A stretch of DNA of 64,000 nt from Pogona vitticeps (GCF_051106095.1 NC_135786.1:25695001-25759000); one strand, 5' to 3'. Shown: positions 10,197-22,869, numbered from the stretch's first letter. Notes: a model not told the origin generated them from the sequence alone. Numbers and translations: made by a program.

Positions 10197-13100
10197 ATCT
10201 CCTCCAATTGTTTATAGCAATTCTGTAACATACATTGTACATTGCCTTGAACATATACAGAGTTCTTTTTTACATTCATATACATCATATCATTCCCAAC
10301 ATTTCACATGCTTTGTTATGTTTAGTTGGCCCCAATACTTTTGTCAAACAATCAGCTTTATTGTTTTCTGTTCCACAGTATACCAGTTCTATTAAACCAT
10401 TCTCTATACTTTGCTTTACATTTTGGTACCTGATATCTGTGTGTTTAGATCTGCCTTTTACATTTGGTGAGTTCGCCATCTGTATGACAGCTTGATTATC
10501 TTCAAAAACCTTTATTTGTGTTTTTATATTCAATCCCAGATCTTGTGCTAACTGTTTATAGAATACTAGATCTGTACACAATTCAGATAATGCTGCATAC
10601 TCAGATTCGGCAGAAGACAACGATATAAATTTCTGTCTAGCTGTCTTCCAGCTTATCAAACTTTCTCCCAAATGCACAGTCATGCCTGATGTTGATCTTC
10701 GGGTTGTTAAATCACTACCATAATTTGCATCGGCATAAGCAGTAATAGCCAGTTCTCCCACTGGTTCTAAATTTAGCTTTTTATTTTGTGCTTCCTTTAA
10801 ATACCTAAGTACTCTTTTTGCTGATTGCATGTGCCTTTCATTCGGCTTGCTCACATTCCTAGATAGCAAATTTACAGCTATAGAGATATCTGGCCTTGAC
10901 CATCTGCTCAAATATAGTAAGCTGCCTATCAGTGACCTATATACATCAATATCACAATCCGGGCCACTAATATCTTCTTTCTCAAACTCTATGTTCATGG
11001 GAGTTGCTGCCCCTTTACAATCCTCCATTTTATACTGTTTTAGGAGTTTTAATATTTTGCTCTTTTGTGCTATTTTAAATCCTTTCTTACTTCTTTCTAT
11101 CTCTACTCCCAAGTAGTTACTTATTTCTCCTAAATCTCTCAATTTGTAGTGTTTCTTTAACATTTGGATTGTTTCTTCAGCCTCTTTCTTATCTTTAGTG
11201 AATATGGCTAAATCATCCACAAATACTAATATTATAGCTTGTGTTCTCTCATTTATAAATAAACAAGGGTCAGCCTTTCCTTGCACAAAACCATTATCTT
11301 TTAAAGTTTTAGTTAAATGTTGGTTCCATTCATGGCCACTTTGTCTGAGACCATATAGACTTTTTTCAATATCCAGCATTTACCCTCACTTTCAATACCT
11401 GGTGGAATTTCCATATAAATTGTGTGTTTCAGGTCAGCATATAAATAGGCTGTTTCTATATCAACATGCCTGGTTATGAGATTATGCTTGGCTGCATAGG
11501 TTAAAGCAAATCTCAATGTCTCTGGTCTTAGAGCCGGTGCAAAAACTTGATCATAGTCGTTTGAAGTTTGTGCATACCCTTTTGCCACTAACCTTGCTCT
11601 ATACCTCACATTACCATCGGCATCCACCTTCCTTTTAAATACCCATCTGGAACCAATTACTTTTGATTTTTCAGGCAGTTTTACCTCCTCATAAACTTTC
11701 AGTTGTTTTAATGAATTTAACTCCTTCTCCATTGCCTCTTTCCATTTTATTTGTTCCTTCTCAGGCATATTACATATGTCATTATATGTCTCTGGTTCAG
11801 CCACATTGAGACAATAATAGGTCTCAGGCTTGTACCTGTCAGGAGTTTTTCTCTCTCTGCTAGACCTCCTAGGTAATTCTCTATCCTCCTCGAGAGTTTC
11901 CCTCCTTTCTGAGTTGGATGGAATTTCTTTGTCAGTTTGCATTTCCTCAGGTTCTACCTCTTCTTTTATTTCTTGCTCTGATTGAGAGTCACTATCCTCT
12001 CCACTATCCTCACTACTTTCATTCCTTTCATGCAATTTAATTATTGTTTCTGGGGGTTTACATATTTTGTCCCAGTTACTGTGCTCATTGAATGAAGCAC
12101 TGCTACTTATTACAAGTTTGTTGGTATTTGGCAACCCAAACCTAAATGCTCTCCTATTTTGCTGGTATCCAAGGAAATACATCAACCTGGCTTTCTTCTC
12201 TCCCTTTCTCCTTATTTCTTTTGGGATGTGAACCCATGCAGGAGATCCAAATACATGTAAAAATTTTAAATTTGGTTTTCTCCCAGTCCAAACTGTGTAG
12301 GGTATGTTGTTTATTCCACTGTGCCAAAGAATATTAATATAAAAATTCGCACAAAGTGTAGCTTCACCCCAATATTTCTCTGATAGATTACTCCCCCTAA
12401 TCATTGCCTCAGCCATATTCTGCAGAGTTTGGCCCCTTCTTTCAATAAAGGCATTCTGAGTAGGTGTATAGGGAGCGGCTCTCCTGTGAGTAATGCCATT
12501 TTTCTTTAATATTGCTTGAAATTTGGCATTGGTAAACTCTGTTCCATTGTCAGTTTGTACCACCTTAACCTTTTTCCCTGTTTTGCGCTCTACAAATTTG
12601 AGCCATTTTTCAAACTCTACATGTACTGTACTTTTATCCTTCATGAGATAACAGTATCCAAACCTGGACTTTTGGTCTTGGATAGAGAGAATGTATCTGG
12701 CTCCTCCTAATGATGCACTTTTAGGTCCAATTACATCAACTGATACCAAATCTAATATATTTTTCACTTGTACATCACTATGTTTCATTATAGGAGCTTT
12801 CTTACTCTTGGCTAATTGGCAAGCTTGACAATTCACATATTCATTACATTGCTTTAAATTAACTCCTACTGAGTTTTCAATTGTTTTTCTCAATGTTTTG
12901 TAGTTTGCATGTCCTAGCCTTTGATGCCATAAATGAATACAATCTTTGTGTATACATTTGTTTTCATAGACATTGTTAGCCTTAGTACAGTTTAGTCTAT
13001 ATAAATTATTTCTAGCATAGCAATTCAATTTTTCATTGTTCTTGCTAGTTATTACACATTTCTCCTCATAGAAAGTGCTAACAAACCCATTCTTTGCTAA

Positions 13101-14233
13101 TGAACTCACAGAAAGTAAATTATGCTTCAATTTTGGAACATGTAAAACATCTATTGGTCTAGCAATATAAGGCAATTTCACTTTACCTTTTCCCAGTACC
13201 TTAGCACTAACACCATTTGCTAAGCATACTTGTTGGTTGGATACAGGTTGGTAGTTAAATATTAGCTGTTTACTCTTACACATGCTGGCAGTTGCTCCAG
13301 AGTCGACAATCCACTCTTCTCCCTGTTCAGAGTTATAAATTTCCTCAGTCAGGCTTAGTGTTTCTCTCTTGCGTCTGGTTTGTTTTTCTTTTGCTTTCTT
13401 AAATTTACAGTCTTTCATCAGATGTTTTCTTGAGCCACAGGAAAAACAGCGTTTTCCAGAATGAATGCTTGCAGCTGTGTCCCCCTCCTCCTCACTTTCT
13501 TTCAGCTTATCACGGTGATTAGTGAGTTTGGAGTCTCGGAGCTGTTTGTTATCTTTTCTCTTTTGTTCTTCTTCCAACAGTTTGCTAGTTATATTAATTA
13601 CTGTTAGCTCTGCTTGAGGAAGAATTTCTAAATTGGTCACCAGCTGATCATATGACTCATCTAATGAAGACAGGATAATAAATGCTTCTTGTATTTCTGT
13701 AAATGTGATGTTCTTTTCTCGTAAATCCATCAACATTGACTTCATAACCTCTAAATGTTGAAGCATACACCCTCCAGCTTGCAGTCTAGTTCAGAAAAGT
13801 TTTCTGGCAATTTGAATCTGGCTTCCAACGTTATCTCTTACGAAGAGTCTCCTTAAATCCTCCCATGCCTTCTTTGCTGAGTTTTGGCCTCTCAGGTGGA
13901 TAAGAAGACGGTCTTCTAGAGTTAACCCAATAATAGCCAGAGCTTTTGCATTTAGTTTCTTTTTCCTCTCATTTAGGACTGCTGGGGGATTTTCTACAAT
14001 GTCCCATAATGCTTCCTTTTGCAATAGCAACTGAACCTTCTGCTGCCAAGTTGCATAATTCTCCCCATTCAACTTTTTTATGCACAGTCCAGCCATAGAC
14101 ATTTCGTTGGCCATTTTTACCACAGACTGTAGCCCACACACTACTTGGCTCTCTCTGTTCAGCAGTTTCTCCAATAACTTCTTAAATTTATACCTGGATG
14201 CAGTCTGGTGCGCTGTCTGGGCCCATAACCAAT

Positions 14234-14840
14234 TGACAGAGGTGCTGCGTTACCAGACTACACCAGGGGGCGTAATGGTGAAGTGAACTGCCCAGAGATG
14301 AAACCAAACAGACACTGTTGTAGTGTTGAAAGTATTATTTACATTAAAGTCCATATATACAGGGTAAATACAGCTTCTCTTGGTCTTTATACAGTCCTAG
14401 TCATTCACAGTGGTTCTTCAGTTAGCAATGGTAAATTACAGTTTCAGTAACCAAGTATTGTTACCAATATAAATAGTCCAGCATCCACGAAGTCTTCTCC
14501 TCTCACCACGGAGATAGTCTTCCTCCAGGATCTTCTCCTTGCAATATGGCAAGTCTTCATCCAGCGATGCAATATATACAGCAACAGCAATCACCAGCAA
14601 CACAACAATCCACCCAAACTATCCAACAGCCCAACTACCCAAACTACCCAACAGTTTGTCTCTGCAAGCTTGGCTAGTTTTATCCTTGGTTCAACCAGTC
14701 AAATTGGTTGTCCCACAGCTGCCTCAATTAACTCAGCTGTGCTCCTTTGTTACATTGTTGCTCTCTAAATCCTGATTCTGTTACAACTTATACACTGAAT
14801 TGCAATGAACAATTCCCTAGGTTGACTTTGAGACCTGTCA
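14234..14840 (-). repeat. copia LTR (5' LTR of the element)
   Basis: 607 bp, with the primer-binding stretch just inside it at 14217-14231. Confidence 0.93.
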
Positions 14841-15129
14841 GAGCATGTTAATTCAAGCATGCATGCTGCATTTGTCTCTGTGACCAGCATCTTCAGAGGA
14901 CTGTTCAAACTGGCTTTCACAAGCTTTCATTTTTAAGATTATTCAAGTAAGTAGGTAAGTATAATACATAAAGCAGACTATGTCTGAGCATAAAGCCGCT
15001 TTTTATTAAATATTTCCCTGCCTTAGCTGTTTGCCATGCAGTCTTGAGAAATGGAAGGAGGAAAATGAAATGATATTTTATCATGTAAAATATATTTTGA
15101 AAATTATTTCAACAGGATTCCCTTTAGGA

Positions 15130-16118
15130 CCTTATTTATTTTATTTATTTATTTATTTTATTTATATCCCGCCTATCTAGTCGCGAAGACTACTCTAGGC
15201 GGCTTACAGCAAAGTTAAAATACAATAAGAATAAAACAACAAATTACAAAAACAGGTAAAAGAAAAAAGACAATAAAGAAATAAGAAAATCAAAAATAGT
15301 CTTATGAGAAGGCCTGCCGAAACATCCAGGTCTTTAATAGATTCTTAAAAGTGCCCAGCGAGGGAGCTCCGCGAATGTCAGGAGGTAAGTTATTCCACAG
15401 GCGAGGAGCCACCGCCGAGAAGGCCCTATTTCTTGTTTTCTCTTTCCGGGCCTCCCTCGGCGTTAGGCTCCTCAGCCTCACCTCCTGGCTCGCCCGTGTG
15501 ACCCGGGTAGAACTTGGTGGGAGAAGGCGCTCCGCCAGGTATCGAGGCCCTAAACCGTTTAGGGCTTTATACGTAAGCATTAGCACTTTGAAGTCGATGC
15601 GGAACCTGATGGGCAGCCAATGCAATGCGGCCAGAGTGGGCGAAATATGTTGGAATTTTTTCACTCCACTAAGTAGTCTGGCCGCCGCATTCTGCACCAC
15701 CTGTAATTTCCGCAGCAGCCTCAAAGGAAGCCCCACGTAGAGCGCATTACAGTGGTCTAATCTTGAGATTACGAGCGCATGTACTAAGGTGGTGAGCGCC
15801 CCCACTTCCAGGTAGGGCCGCAGCTGGGCTATCCGCCTAAGGTGAAAAAAGGCGGTGCGGACCACCGATGCCACCTGTGACTCCATGGAGAGCACCGGGT
15901 CCAGATGGATCCCCAAGCTGCGTACCCCATCCCTAGCAGGGAGAGTCACCCCCCCAAAAGAGAGGGAGTTACCCAAATCCCCGACTGTGGGGGGGCCCAC
16001 CCTCAGCACTTCCGTCTTGTCCGGGTTCAGCCTGAGCCCGTTCTCCTGCATCCATTCCAGTATAGTCCCCAGGCAGCGCTGGAGGCACAGGACGGCTTCT
16101 CCTGCGGTTGGCAAAAAG
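15130..16118 (-). mobile_element. L2-like (CR1-group) LINE, 5'-truncated, C-terminal frame open
   Basis: A 270-codon open frame on the minus strand (16114-15302) encodes the end of a LINE ORF2. It has the run NPDKTEVLRVG after the RT, then SRLDHCNALYVGLP, HWLPIRFRIDFKVL and RLWNNLPPDIRGAPSL, ending KTWMFRQAFS. A 3' UTR follows with a CCGCCTATCTAGTC motif and an ATTT-type repeat. The upstream RT and endonuclease are absent. The uninterrupted frame suggests a fairly recent copy. It lies inside the inner hAT. The same 3' end appears as scraps at 47424-47500 and 57425-57495. Confidence 0.85.
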
Positions 16119-16756
16119 GAGATGTAGACCTTTTTAGCATTTATGTAATTGTTATTGTGTTTGAGTTTAGAAAATTTGATACTTCTAATTTTTGAAATAA
16201 ATAAATACCTGAACTTTGGAGAAAAAAGGTCAGAAGCCTGTTGGTGATTAATTAGTTATGCAAAATTAACTTACAGCAACTAGGTTTTCAAAGAAAGTAT
16301 ATGTTTTTAAAGAGTGATTTTACAATTTCCACTCCTAGTGAATTTCCATGGCTGAGTGAGGATTTGAACCCTGGTCTCCAGAGTCCTAATATGCCAGACT
16401 ATTCCTGTATTTGTGATTAACACATGCTTAAGTTTAATTGTGTTCATCAGGTGCCCCAAGAAACATAACCAAATTTTGCCACCATGAGTTAATGATTTTT
16501 AACATGAAGTTAATTTGCCTCCCTCCAGTGATGTCCTTTCAAGGGAAAATGAACATTTATGATATAGGCCACTATGTTTAGATTTTCAGGGAGGGAGGGC
16601 ATAACATGCCACTTTTTTCATTGGTATGCAGAAATCTAGTATTTAGGATCTATGGAAAAACTAATGGGGAACCAGGCTTGGTCAGGAGGAGGGGATGGCA
16701 TTATATTTTATTATGATGATGATTAAAAAATTTAAAAGCTGGTAAGGGCATTTATT

Positions 16757-16862
16757 TGCAAAGGCTTTCATGGCCGGGATCTGATGGTTGTTGTGGGTTT
16801 TTCGGGAAGAGCAACCTTCAGAACATGGCCAAAGAGCCCGAAAAACTCACAACAACCAATTA
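16757..16862 (+). mobile_element. Penelope-like repeat fragment
   Basis: CAAAGGCTTTCATGGCCGGG and TGATGGTTGTTGTGGGTTTT are followed by a reverse copy ending CCCGAAAAACTCACAACAAC. This is a short version of the repeat at 45545-45722 and lacks its central core. Confidence 0.45.
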
Positions 16863-16869
16863 AGGGAAT

Positions 16870-17565
16870 AACCTTTCAACTTTTTTGGAATTGGCAGTTA
16901 GATGCAGGGAATCCATACAAAGCCTGTGGTTTCTACTTAGGGTGACCCCAGGAATGAGCAATCTCCAACATGGCCTGGCCTCAACAGCCCTGCCCATCTG
17001 TTGCAAACTCAAGCTTGTGGTTTCCTTAGGGAGTAGGTCTATCTTGCATTTAGCCTTCCTCTTTTCCTGCTGCCTTCCACCTTTCCAAATATTATGGTCT
17101 TTTTCAATCTATGCCTGCCTTCTCATGATGTGCCCGAAGTAGGACAGCCTCAGGTTTGTTTGTTTGTGGTTTTTTTTTCTTTTTGCCTCTGGAGATAATT
17201 TAGGCTTAATTGGATCGAGAACCCACTTACTCATCTTTTTTGGCAGTCCAGGGTATCTGCCATACGATCTGATCAGGCCAAGGGTGTCTGCAAAGATGAT
17301 CGTAATTTTGTTAATTGGGACAGTCCTCTTTGTGTCAGCAAGCTGTTTTAAGCTTCTGTTGTTGTTACATGCTATCAACATTGCCCCTTTGTGCTGTCCT
17401 CAACAGCCCTGCACAGCTGCTGCAAACTCAACCCTGTGGGTTCTCTGATGGTGTCAATCCATCTCACATTTGGTTTTCCTCTTTTCCTGTTGCCTCCAGC
17501 TTTTCTGCAGAACCTGGAATGGGGAGGGATTAAATGATTGTGACGTCGTTCAGAGACCAGTTCCA
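16870..17565 (-). mobile_element. LINE C-terminus remnants, two partial copies
   Basis: The minus-strand frame RKRGKPNVRWIDTIRE and LSLQQLCRAVED at 17375-17566 is the end of an RTE-like LINE ORF2. A second degraded tail (LRLSYFGHIMRRQA, then KVEG-type residues) follows at 17155-16885. The two look like tandem or nested copies. Frames are broken and the clade is not certain. Confidence 0.6.
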
Positions 17566-17714
17566 AATCCCAGGGTGGCAGCCCTCTCTTGCTTGTGCTA
17601 CAGAAAAAGCTTTGTTACTGTTGCTTTGTGGTAAGAACTTTTTCTTCAGAAGGGGTCAGAGAATTTGAGAGTTATTCTCAAGTTCATCTTTGCTTTACAT
17701 GTGTGTTATGTGCC

Positions 17715-17888
17715 ATTCAAGATGACCCTAATGGGCCTTTCAAGGCAAGTGAGATATTTAAAGATATTTGAGATATCTAAGGAGTGGCTTTACGTTTTAC
17801 CAGTTCCACGCCCTCAGTGAGTTTCCACGCCTGAATGGGAATTCGAATGCAGGACTCTGGAGTCCCAGTCTGTCCCTCTCTGAATTGC
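17715..17888 (-). mobile_element. tRNA-derived SINE fragment
   Basis: It contains GATGACCCTAATGGGCCTTTCAAGG, TGAGTTTCCACGCCTGAATGG and GGACTCTGGAGTCCC in reverse-complement SINE order. It is similar to 54300-54490, and a shorter piece lies at 16330-16400. Confidence 0.5.
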
Positions 17889-19721
17889 ATTACTTAATGT
17901 TAAGGGGTGTTGTGAAAGGCAGGATGTTATTATTTGCAAGCATATAAGCATGTCCTATTTTGTCTCTGTGAAAAATTTGATTTCTCTTGAAAAATTTCTC
18001 TGGAGAGAATTCTACTTCACTGTCATCATTAATACTACCAGCCTACAATTTCGTTACAAATGTGGTAGCTTTGGGGCATGAAATAGGAGCAGTCTAGAGG
18101 TAGCTTCCAGTAAACATTTATGGAAACAAGTCATTGATAATGTTAAACTGCAGTTAAGAGAACAAAAGCCAGAGGAACTTCGACAACCACATTGTTGGTG
18201 AATTGGGGGGTGGGGGGAGGAAGTGTCTGGCAGCCTACTGCTGAGTCAACATGTTTTTACATCCCTGTCTTGTTCCTTTTCAATCTGTATATTTCCATAA
18301 CTAGATAGTGCTGTAGTAGATAATAATGTACTGATGAAGGTATGTGAAATCATTCAGGGCCACCCAAAGACAATTTGTGAAGTAGTGTTAATGACACATG
18401 AAGCAGAAAATCCTGCAAGCACCTCTCCCCAATCCTGTCAGTAAAAATACAACAAGTAACCCTAAGTTACTAATAATTTCCTGCCATTTCATGACATGAG
18501 GTAGTTGTCACACTCTGCATAACTACAGGTTTGACCCTGAGGCAGTGGTTGCTGAGGTCTCCAGGCTTAAAAGGAAGGTCCTTTCAAATTCCAGATGCAG
18601 GGAAGGGGGATCAGGAGACAGGCGTCTAGTTGTCTCTTTGCTCCCAGAGGCATCTGATGGGGCCACTGAGAGATCCAGGATGCTGGACTGAGATGGGTCC
18701 TTGGCCTAATCCAGCAGGGCTCCTCTTAGGTTCTTATGCGGTTTTACTATTTTCCCATGTGTGCAGATATGGGGAGAAAAATGTGTCTAATTTTCTATAT
18801 TTTAGACACAGACAGGGTTTTAGCAAATTAAAGTTTTGTGTAGCACAACAGCAGTTTAAGGAAACTTATGAGAAGCATAATTCTCTTGAATAATTTAAAT
18901 ATAATATCTATATACAGCAGGGGTGAGCAACGTCTGTTGCCCCTGATCTCAATTTTTGCCGCAAAGTCTGTAAGTTGCAAAGTCCACCTCCTCCTTCTTC
19001 CCAAAGTGGCTAGAATTCTAATTCTGGTTTTCAAAAAGAGTTATTTTGTGTGTGTGTGTGTGCGCGCGCGCATGCTCAGTAATGCCAAAGGGCCCTGTAG
19101 ATATTTTGTAAGTTAAATCCCTACACCTGGAAGAGCAGTTGTTCACATTCTTTTCACCAGGAATCTTCTGAAGTTTTAAATTTCTGGTCAAATTCCTTTG
19201 TGTGTTGCAGTAGAAGTACAGAGATCCACAGAGCAGATGTGACAGGGTTCGTCACTAGGGTATGACAGTTCCTTGATTTTTGATATGGGGGGAAATGGAG
19301 AGGTCGAGTTCTTTGGAATAGAAATTTGATTAACAGCTTTAATGGATTTGTCAGCAACAACTTCTGCAGGTGTGCAAAGGTGGCCTCCAGTTAACAACAA
19401 ACTGAGCTATCAGTCATTTCAGGAGCAGGAAAGGGGAGGGAAGCAATTTTTACTGGTGAGCTATAGGGCGAAATTGGAGGTAAAGGAAAGATGTGTCAGT
19501 TCTCTGTCAAACTTGGTCATAAGCACTCACTGTGAGGTGTGTGTGTGTTTGTGTGTGCGTTTTTGGCACAAGCCCATGGTGAGGGTAACAGCAGTGGTAT
19601 GCCCAAAGAGATACAGTACAGTTATCCAGATGTCCTAATCATGTGAGAGGTAGTTGTGATAATAGGCAGTAGGGAGACCACTATGGAAGAAACCCTCATC
19701 AGATCCCACTGTCCTGGGCAT

Positions 19722-19820
<99 letters not shown>

Positions 19821-19821
19821 T
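19722..19821. repeat. (TTTA)n microsatellite
   Basis: About 25 copies, just inside the right end of the inner hAT. Confidence 0.95.
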
Positions 19822-19900
19822 CATTAGGACATAGAACCGGTTGTTAATTTATTTGAATCCCACCACTGGAAACGTCCCCTTGAGACATTGAGGAAGTTAT

Positions 19901-20325
19901 AGTGGTGCCTCGCTAGACAGTTACCCCGCATGACAGTTTTTTCGCTAGACATTGACTTTTTGCGATCGCTATAGTGATTCACAAAATAGTGATTCCTATG
20001 GGGGAATTTCGCTGGACAATGTTTGGTCCCTGCTTCGCAAACCGATTTTCACTAGACAACGATTTTGACAGCTTCCTCCCCGCTCGCAAAACAGGTGTTT
20101 TCGGGACCTAAGCTTCACAAGACAGTGATTTAAACAGCTGATCGGTGGTTCGCAACACGGCTTTCCTATGGCTGATCTTCGCTAGACAACGACGATTCTT
20201 CCCCATTGGAACGCATTAAACAGGTTTCAATGCATTCCAATGGGAAAATGCTTTTCGCTAGACAATGATTTTGCTAAACAGCGATTTCAGTGGAATGGAT
20301 TATCATCGTCTAGCGAGGCACCACT
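19901..20325. mobile_element. Tigger-like miniature element inside the outer hAT
   Basis: The inverted ends AGTGGTGCCTCGC and GCGAGGCACCACT match those of the Tigger-like element at 36247-38002. The interior repeats a CGCTAGACA motif in both directions. No coding capacity. The flanks do not show a clean TA duplication. Confidence 0.65.
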
Positions 20326-20859
20326 GCATCATTGCCCCCCACCCTATGGTGGTGCGGTAGTGGCGTGGGGAGGCGGCAATGATAACTTCCCCAATGGCGG
20401 CGGCAGCACCACATCCGCTGCCAGCACCAGCTGCCCTGGATCCGGTGGCGCAGTGGCAGCGCAGCAGGGAGGGGGTGATGATAACTTCCTCAGTGGCGGC
20501 GGCACCACATCCACTGCCAGCACCAGCTTCTCTGGATCCGGCAGCCTGGTGGCAGCACAGCAGGAAGGGCGACAATGATAAGTTCCTCAATGGCAGTGGC
20601 TGCAGCAGGGTGACCACATCCGTGGCCAGCACCAGCTGCTCTGGATCTGGTGGCGCAGGGGAGGGGGGGTGATAATAACTTCCTCAATGGTGGTAGCGGT
20701 GGCTCGGTGGCTCCATCACCCCCCTTCTGTTCCTTCGCCCCCGTGTTGCCCCTTTTGGTTCAATCGCCCCCCTGAAAAATGAAATTATCTCCTGGGGGGC
20801 AATACTGTCCAGGTTAAGAACCACTGATCTATATGAATGCACTTATATGCGGGGTCATA

Positions 20860-21045
20860 AGTTTTTGGTGGAATTTTAATTGCTGGGAGAAACGGGGTAT
20901 TTATATTTGTATGGTGAGTGTTGTGTATATTTTTAACTTTTTTTTTGTAGTGGTGTTGTCCAGTTTTACCTTGGGGAAGAGCACCTCATTTCGTTGCACC
21001 CACTTGTGAGTGCAATGAGAAATAAATTTCTTATGTCTAATGTCT
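20860..21045 (+). mobile_element. LINE 3' UTR fragment
   Basis: CACCTCATTTCGTTGCACCC followed by GCAATGAGAAATAAATTTC is the 3' end of a LINE of the type also seen at 47165-47705, which ends in ACAATGACAATAAATTTATT. Confidence 0.5.
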
Positions 21046-21879
21046 TATATACCCATAGAATATACTAAAATGAATATTTTGGCAGAGGGTCTAGTCATTT
21101 AGTAGGGCTGCATGTAGTCTGAGAGCAAACAGCACATGTGTGCATGTTGGTGAGGCAAGAGACATTCAAGCACTCATCACCTGAAATCTAGGAGTAAGTT
21201 GCAACTAGAATAAGCTGATAGAGAAAAGGGGCATAGCAAGAGTGGTGTCTGGAAAATGGGACTGACATAGAGCTCATAGCCTGAACGCCCGCTGACAATG
21301 GAGACTTCAGAGACCTGTAGCTGATGCTCAGCATGCTCAAGCTGCATAGTAAGGTACCAGGTGAGAGGTTCTAAGTGGCTGCTAGGATGTCCTCTCAGAA
21401 GAGAAGTCAGCATTGGTGGAAGAGAAGTGGTTCATGGACAGTGTGTGATTGTAAATATTTATGCACAACCAGTAGCTTGGGACCAATGGGGTTAGGATGT
21501 GTAGGGCCCACAAGGATTCCAGTGAACTGGTCAGGAGGGCATAAAACACTTGGGTGGGGGGCAGGTTATAGATTCCTAACGTGTGCAATCATATCCTCAA
21601 TCAGACATAAAACAATAATTTATGGTTTCATTAGTAATTACCTCTTCCCCCGTGGCATGAGAGGGTAATAATAAGATGACAACAACAACAATTGTCTTAT
21701 GTGTCATAACAACATGTCTCTCACTTTCCCCCTACACACACACCTTTGAGGGTGGAACATTTTCTATGGATGTCACCAAGGCACAGAGAGCAAGACCGAG
21801 CACTGTGAGATGAAGTTGGAAGTGTCTTGTGGTTCAGTGTGTCCCTCTTCAGGAAAGTAATGTGTGGCAGTTCATCCAT

Positions 21880-22336
21880 ACTCAATTCAAGGTGCTGGTT
21901 AAGACCTAGAAAGCCCTTAGTGATTTAGCACCTCTATACTTCTCAGAATATCTCTCATAGACATCAGCTACTCATTTCACTTGCTCCTCTCAGTCCATGT
22001 TGCTAAAAGTGACCACACTGAGGGAGGTAACAAAAGCAGTGTCAAGGAAATTTTCAGTGGTGGCCCCCAGTCTTTGGGATAAGTTACCAAATGAGATATA
22101 CCTGTCTCCTTTGTTCTTTAAATTCAGGACACTGGTGAAAACAGAATTATTCAAAGTTGCTTTCAACAACTGATCCTAACAAATGTTGTTAATATTATTT
22201 CCCCCCTCATTTTAGATGCTTTTTCGATCTACACTGTTAGACTGTGATATCATTCTATGATCTGTGGGATTTTCTGGGGCTTAGTTTCAACCTGTGCACC
22301 ACCTAGAGTAGTGCTTGTATTAATGGGGCGGTATGT
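21880..22336 (+). mobile_element. L2-like LINE 3' end, degraded
   Basis: Broken frames read FSVVAPSLWDKLPNEI and LVKTELFKVAFNN, the end of an L2-like ORF2. The 3' UTR follows with GGGGCTTAGTTTCAACCTG. Its 3' end corresponds to 3518-3710 beside WAP-B. Confidence 0.75.
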
Positions 22337-22392
22337 AAATTCAACCAACCAACCAACCAACCAACCAACCAACCAACCAACCAACCAACCAA
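22337..22392. repeat. (CAAC)n microsatellite
   Basis: Simple tail of the LINE immediately to its left. Confidence 0.9.
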
Positions 22393-22869
22393 TCAGTACC
22401 TTGTTATCACCCAAACATCAACCACCTGAGGGGGTCACTTCAATATAATGACAGTATAATAGCAGAGATCTGCCTGTTGGAGATAATGCTATATTTCCTA
22501 AACACAGGCTCCTCTTGTCATTATACTCTGAATGAGAAACAGATTATATGAGATACAGTCATTCCAAATTCTTGTGAAATGAAAGCATCACTGGGAATTA
22601 ACGAAACTGTATCAGTACATGTGGACCTATTGTCACTTCATTACGAGTTTTCTAAGCAACAGGTGAGCTAACTTTAATTTCTAGGATTCCTAGTTCTCAA
22701 AATGATCTCATTTGATTGATGTTACTGGATTCAAGTACATTTTTAACTTCGGCGTGACTGAACTATAAAGTATAGTTGAACTGGCCATATCTATGTTCTA
22801 TAACTCTAATATTTCTGTTATCTCAATAACAAAGTCATTAAAAATATAGGATAGTAACCAAAACTGAAA

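Larger units (their letters stand above)
9590..14840 (-). mobile_element. Ty1/copia retrotransposon (fossil), both LTRs present
   Basis: This is a 5251-bp element read on the minus strand, with 607-bp LTRs (TGACAG...CTGTCA) and a perfect 5-bp target repeat GAGCA on both sides. In copia order the interior shows a gag-like region with a CCHC knuckle (CFSCGSRKHLMKDC), protease (WIVDSGATASMC), integrase (HLWHQRLGHAN then the catalytic core), reverse transcriptase (RARLVAKGYAQ; FVDDL) and RNase H (KADCLTK). Next to the 5' LTR (14217-14231) lies a stretch complementary to the anticodon arm of initiator tRNA-Met, the half-tRNA priming known for copia and Ty5. The LTRs differ at only about three positions, so the insertion is young. 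The coding part looks broken in about two places. Confidence 0.93.
9202..19868. mobile_element. inner hAT-type element nested in the outer hAT
   Basis: The termini are CAGAGGTGGGATTCA at 9202 and its inverted match TGAATCCCACCACTG ending at 19868, followed inward by inverted AACCGGT-type motifs. The flanking 8-bp repeat GAAACGTC (9194-9201 and 19869-19876) is perfect. Without the copia insertion about 5.4 kb remain. That stretch is itself filled with LINE and SINE pieces and a long (TTTA)n run at its right end. No transposase frame was recognised. The interval 17900-19720 holds only short non-coding repeats and GT-rich runs. Confidence 0.8.
9170..20826. mobile_element. outer hAT-type element, split by later insertions
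   Basis: The ends are inverted copies: CACTGGTTCTTAACC at 9170 and GGTTAAGAACCACTG ending at 20826. Both sides carry the 8-bp direct repeat ATCTATAT (9162-9169 and 20827-20834), as expected for hAT transposition. The end sequence resembles the SPIN group of hAT elements. Only about 570 bases belong to this element itself: 9170-9201, 19869-19900 and 20326-20826, the last rich in imperfect GCGGC/CACCA repeats. Everything else between the ends is younger DNA. No transposase frame is visible, so it was non-autonomous. Confidence 0.8.

Noticed and set aside
15351-16195. Plus-strand frames over the L2-like LINE
   Set aside because: Antisense of the 270-codon LINE frame with recognisable L2-type residues.
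20240-20687. Ala/Gly/Ser-rich frames on both strands
   Set aside because: They come from imperfect GCGGC/CACCA repeats inside the outer hAT element.
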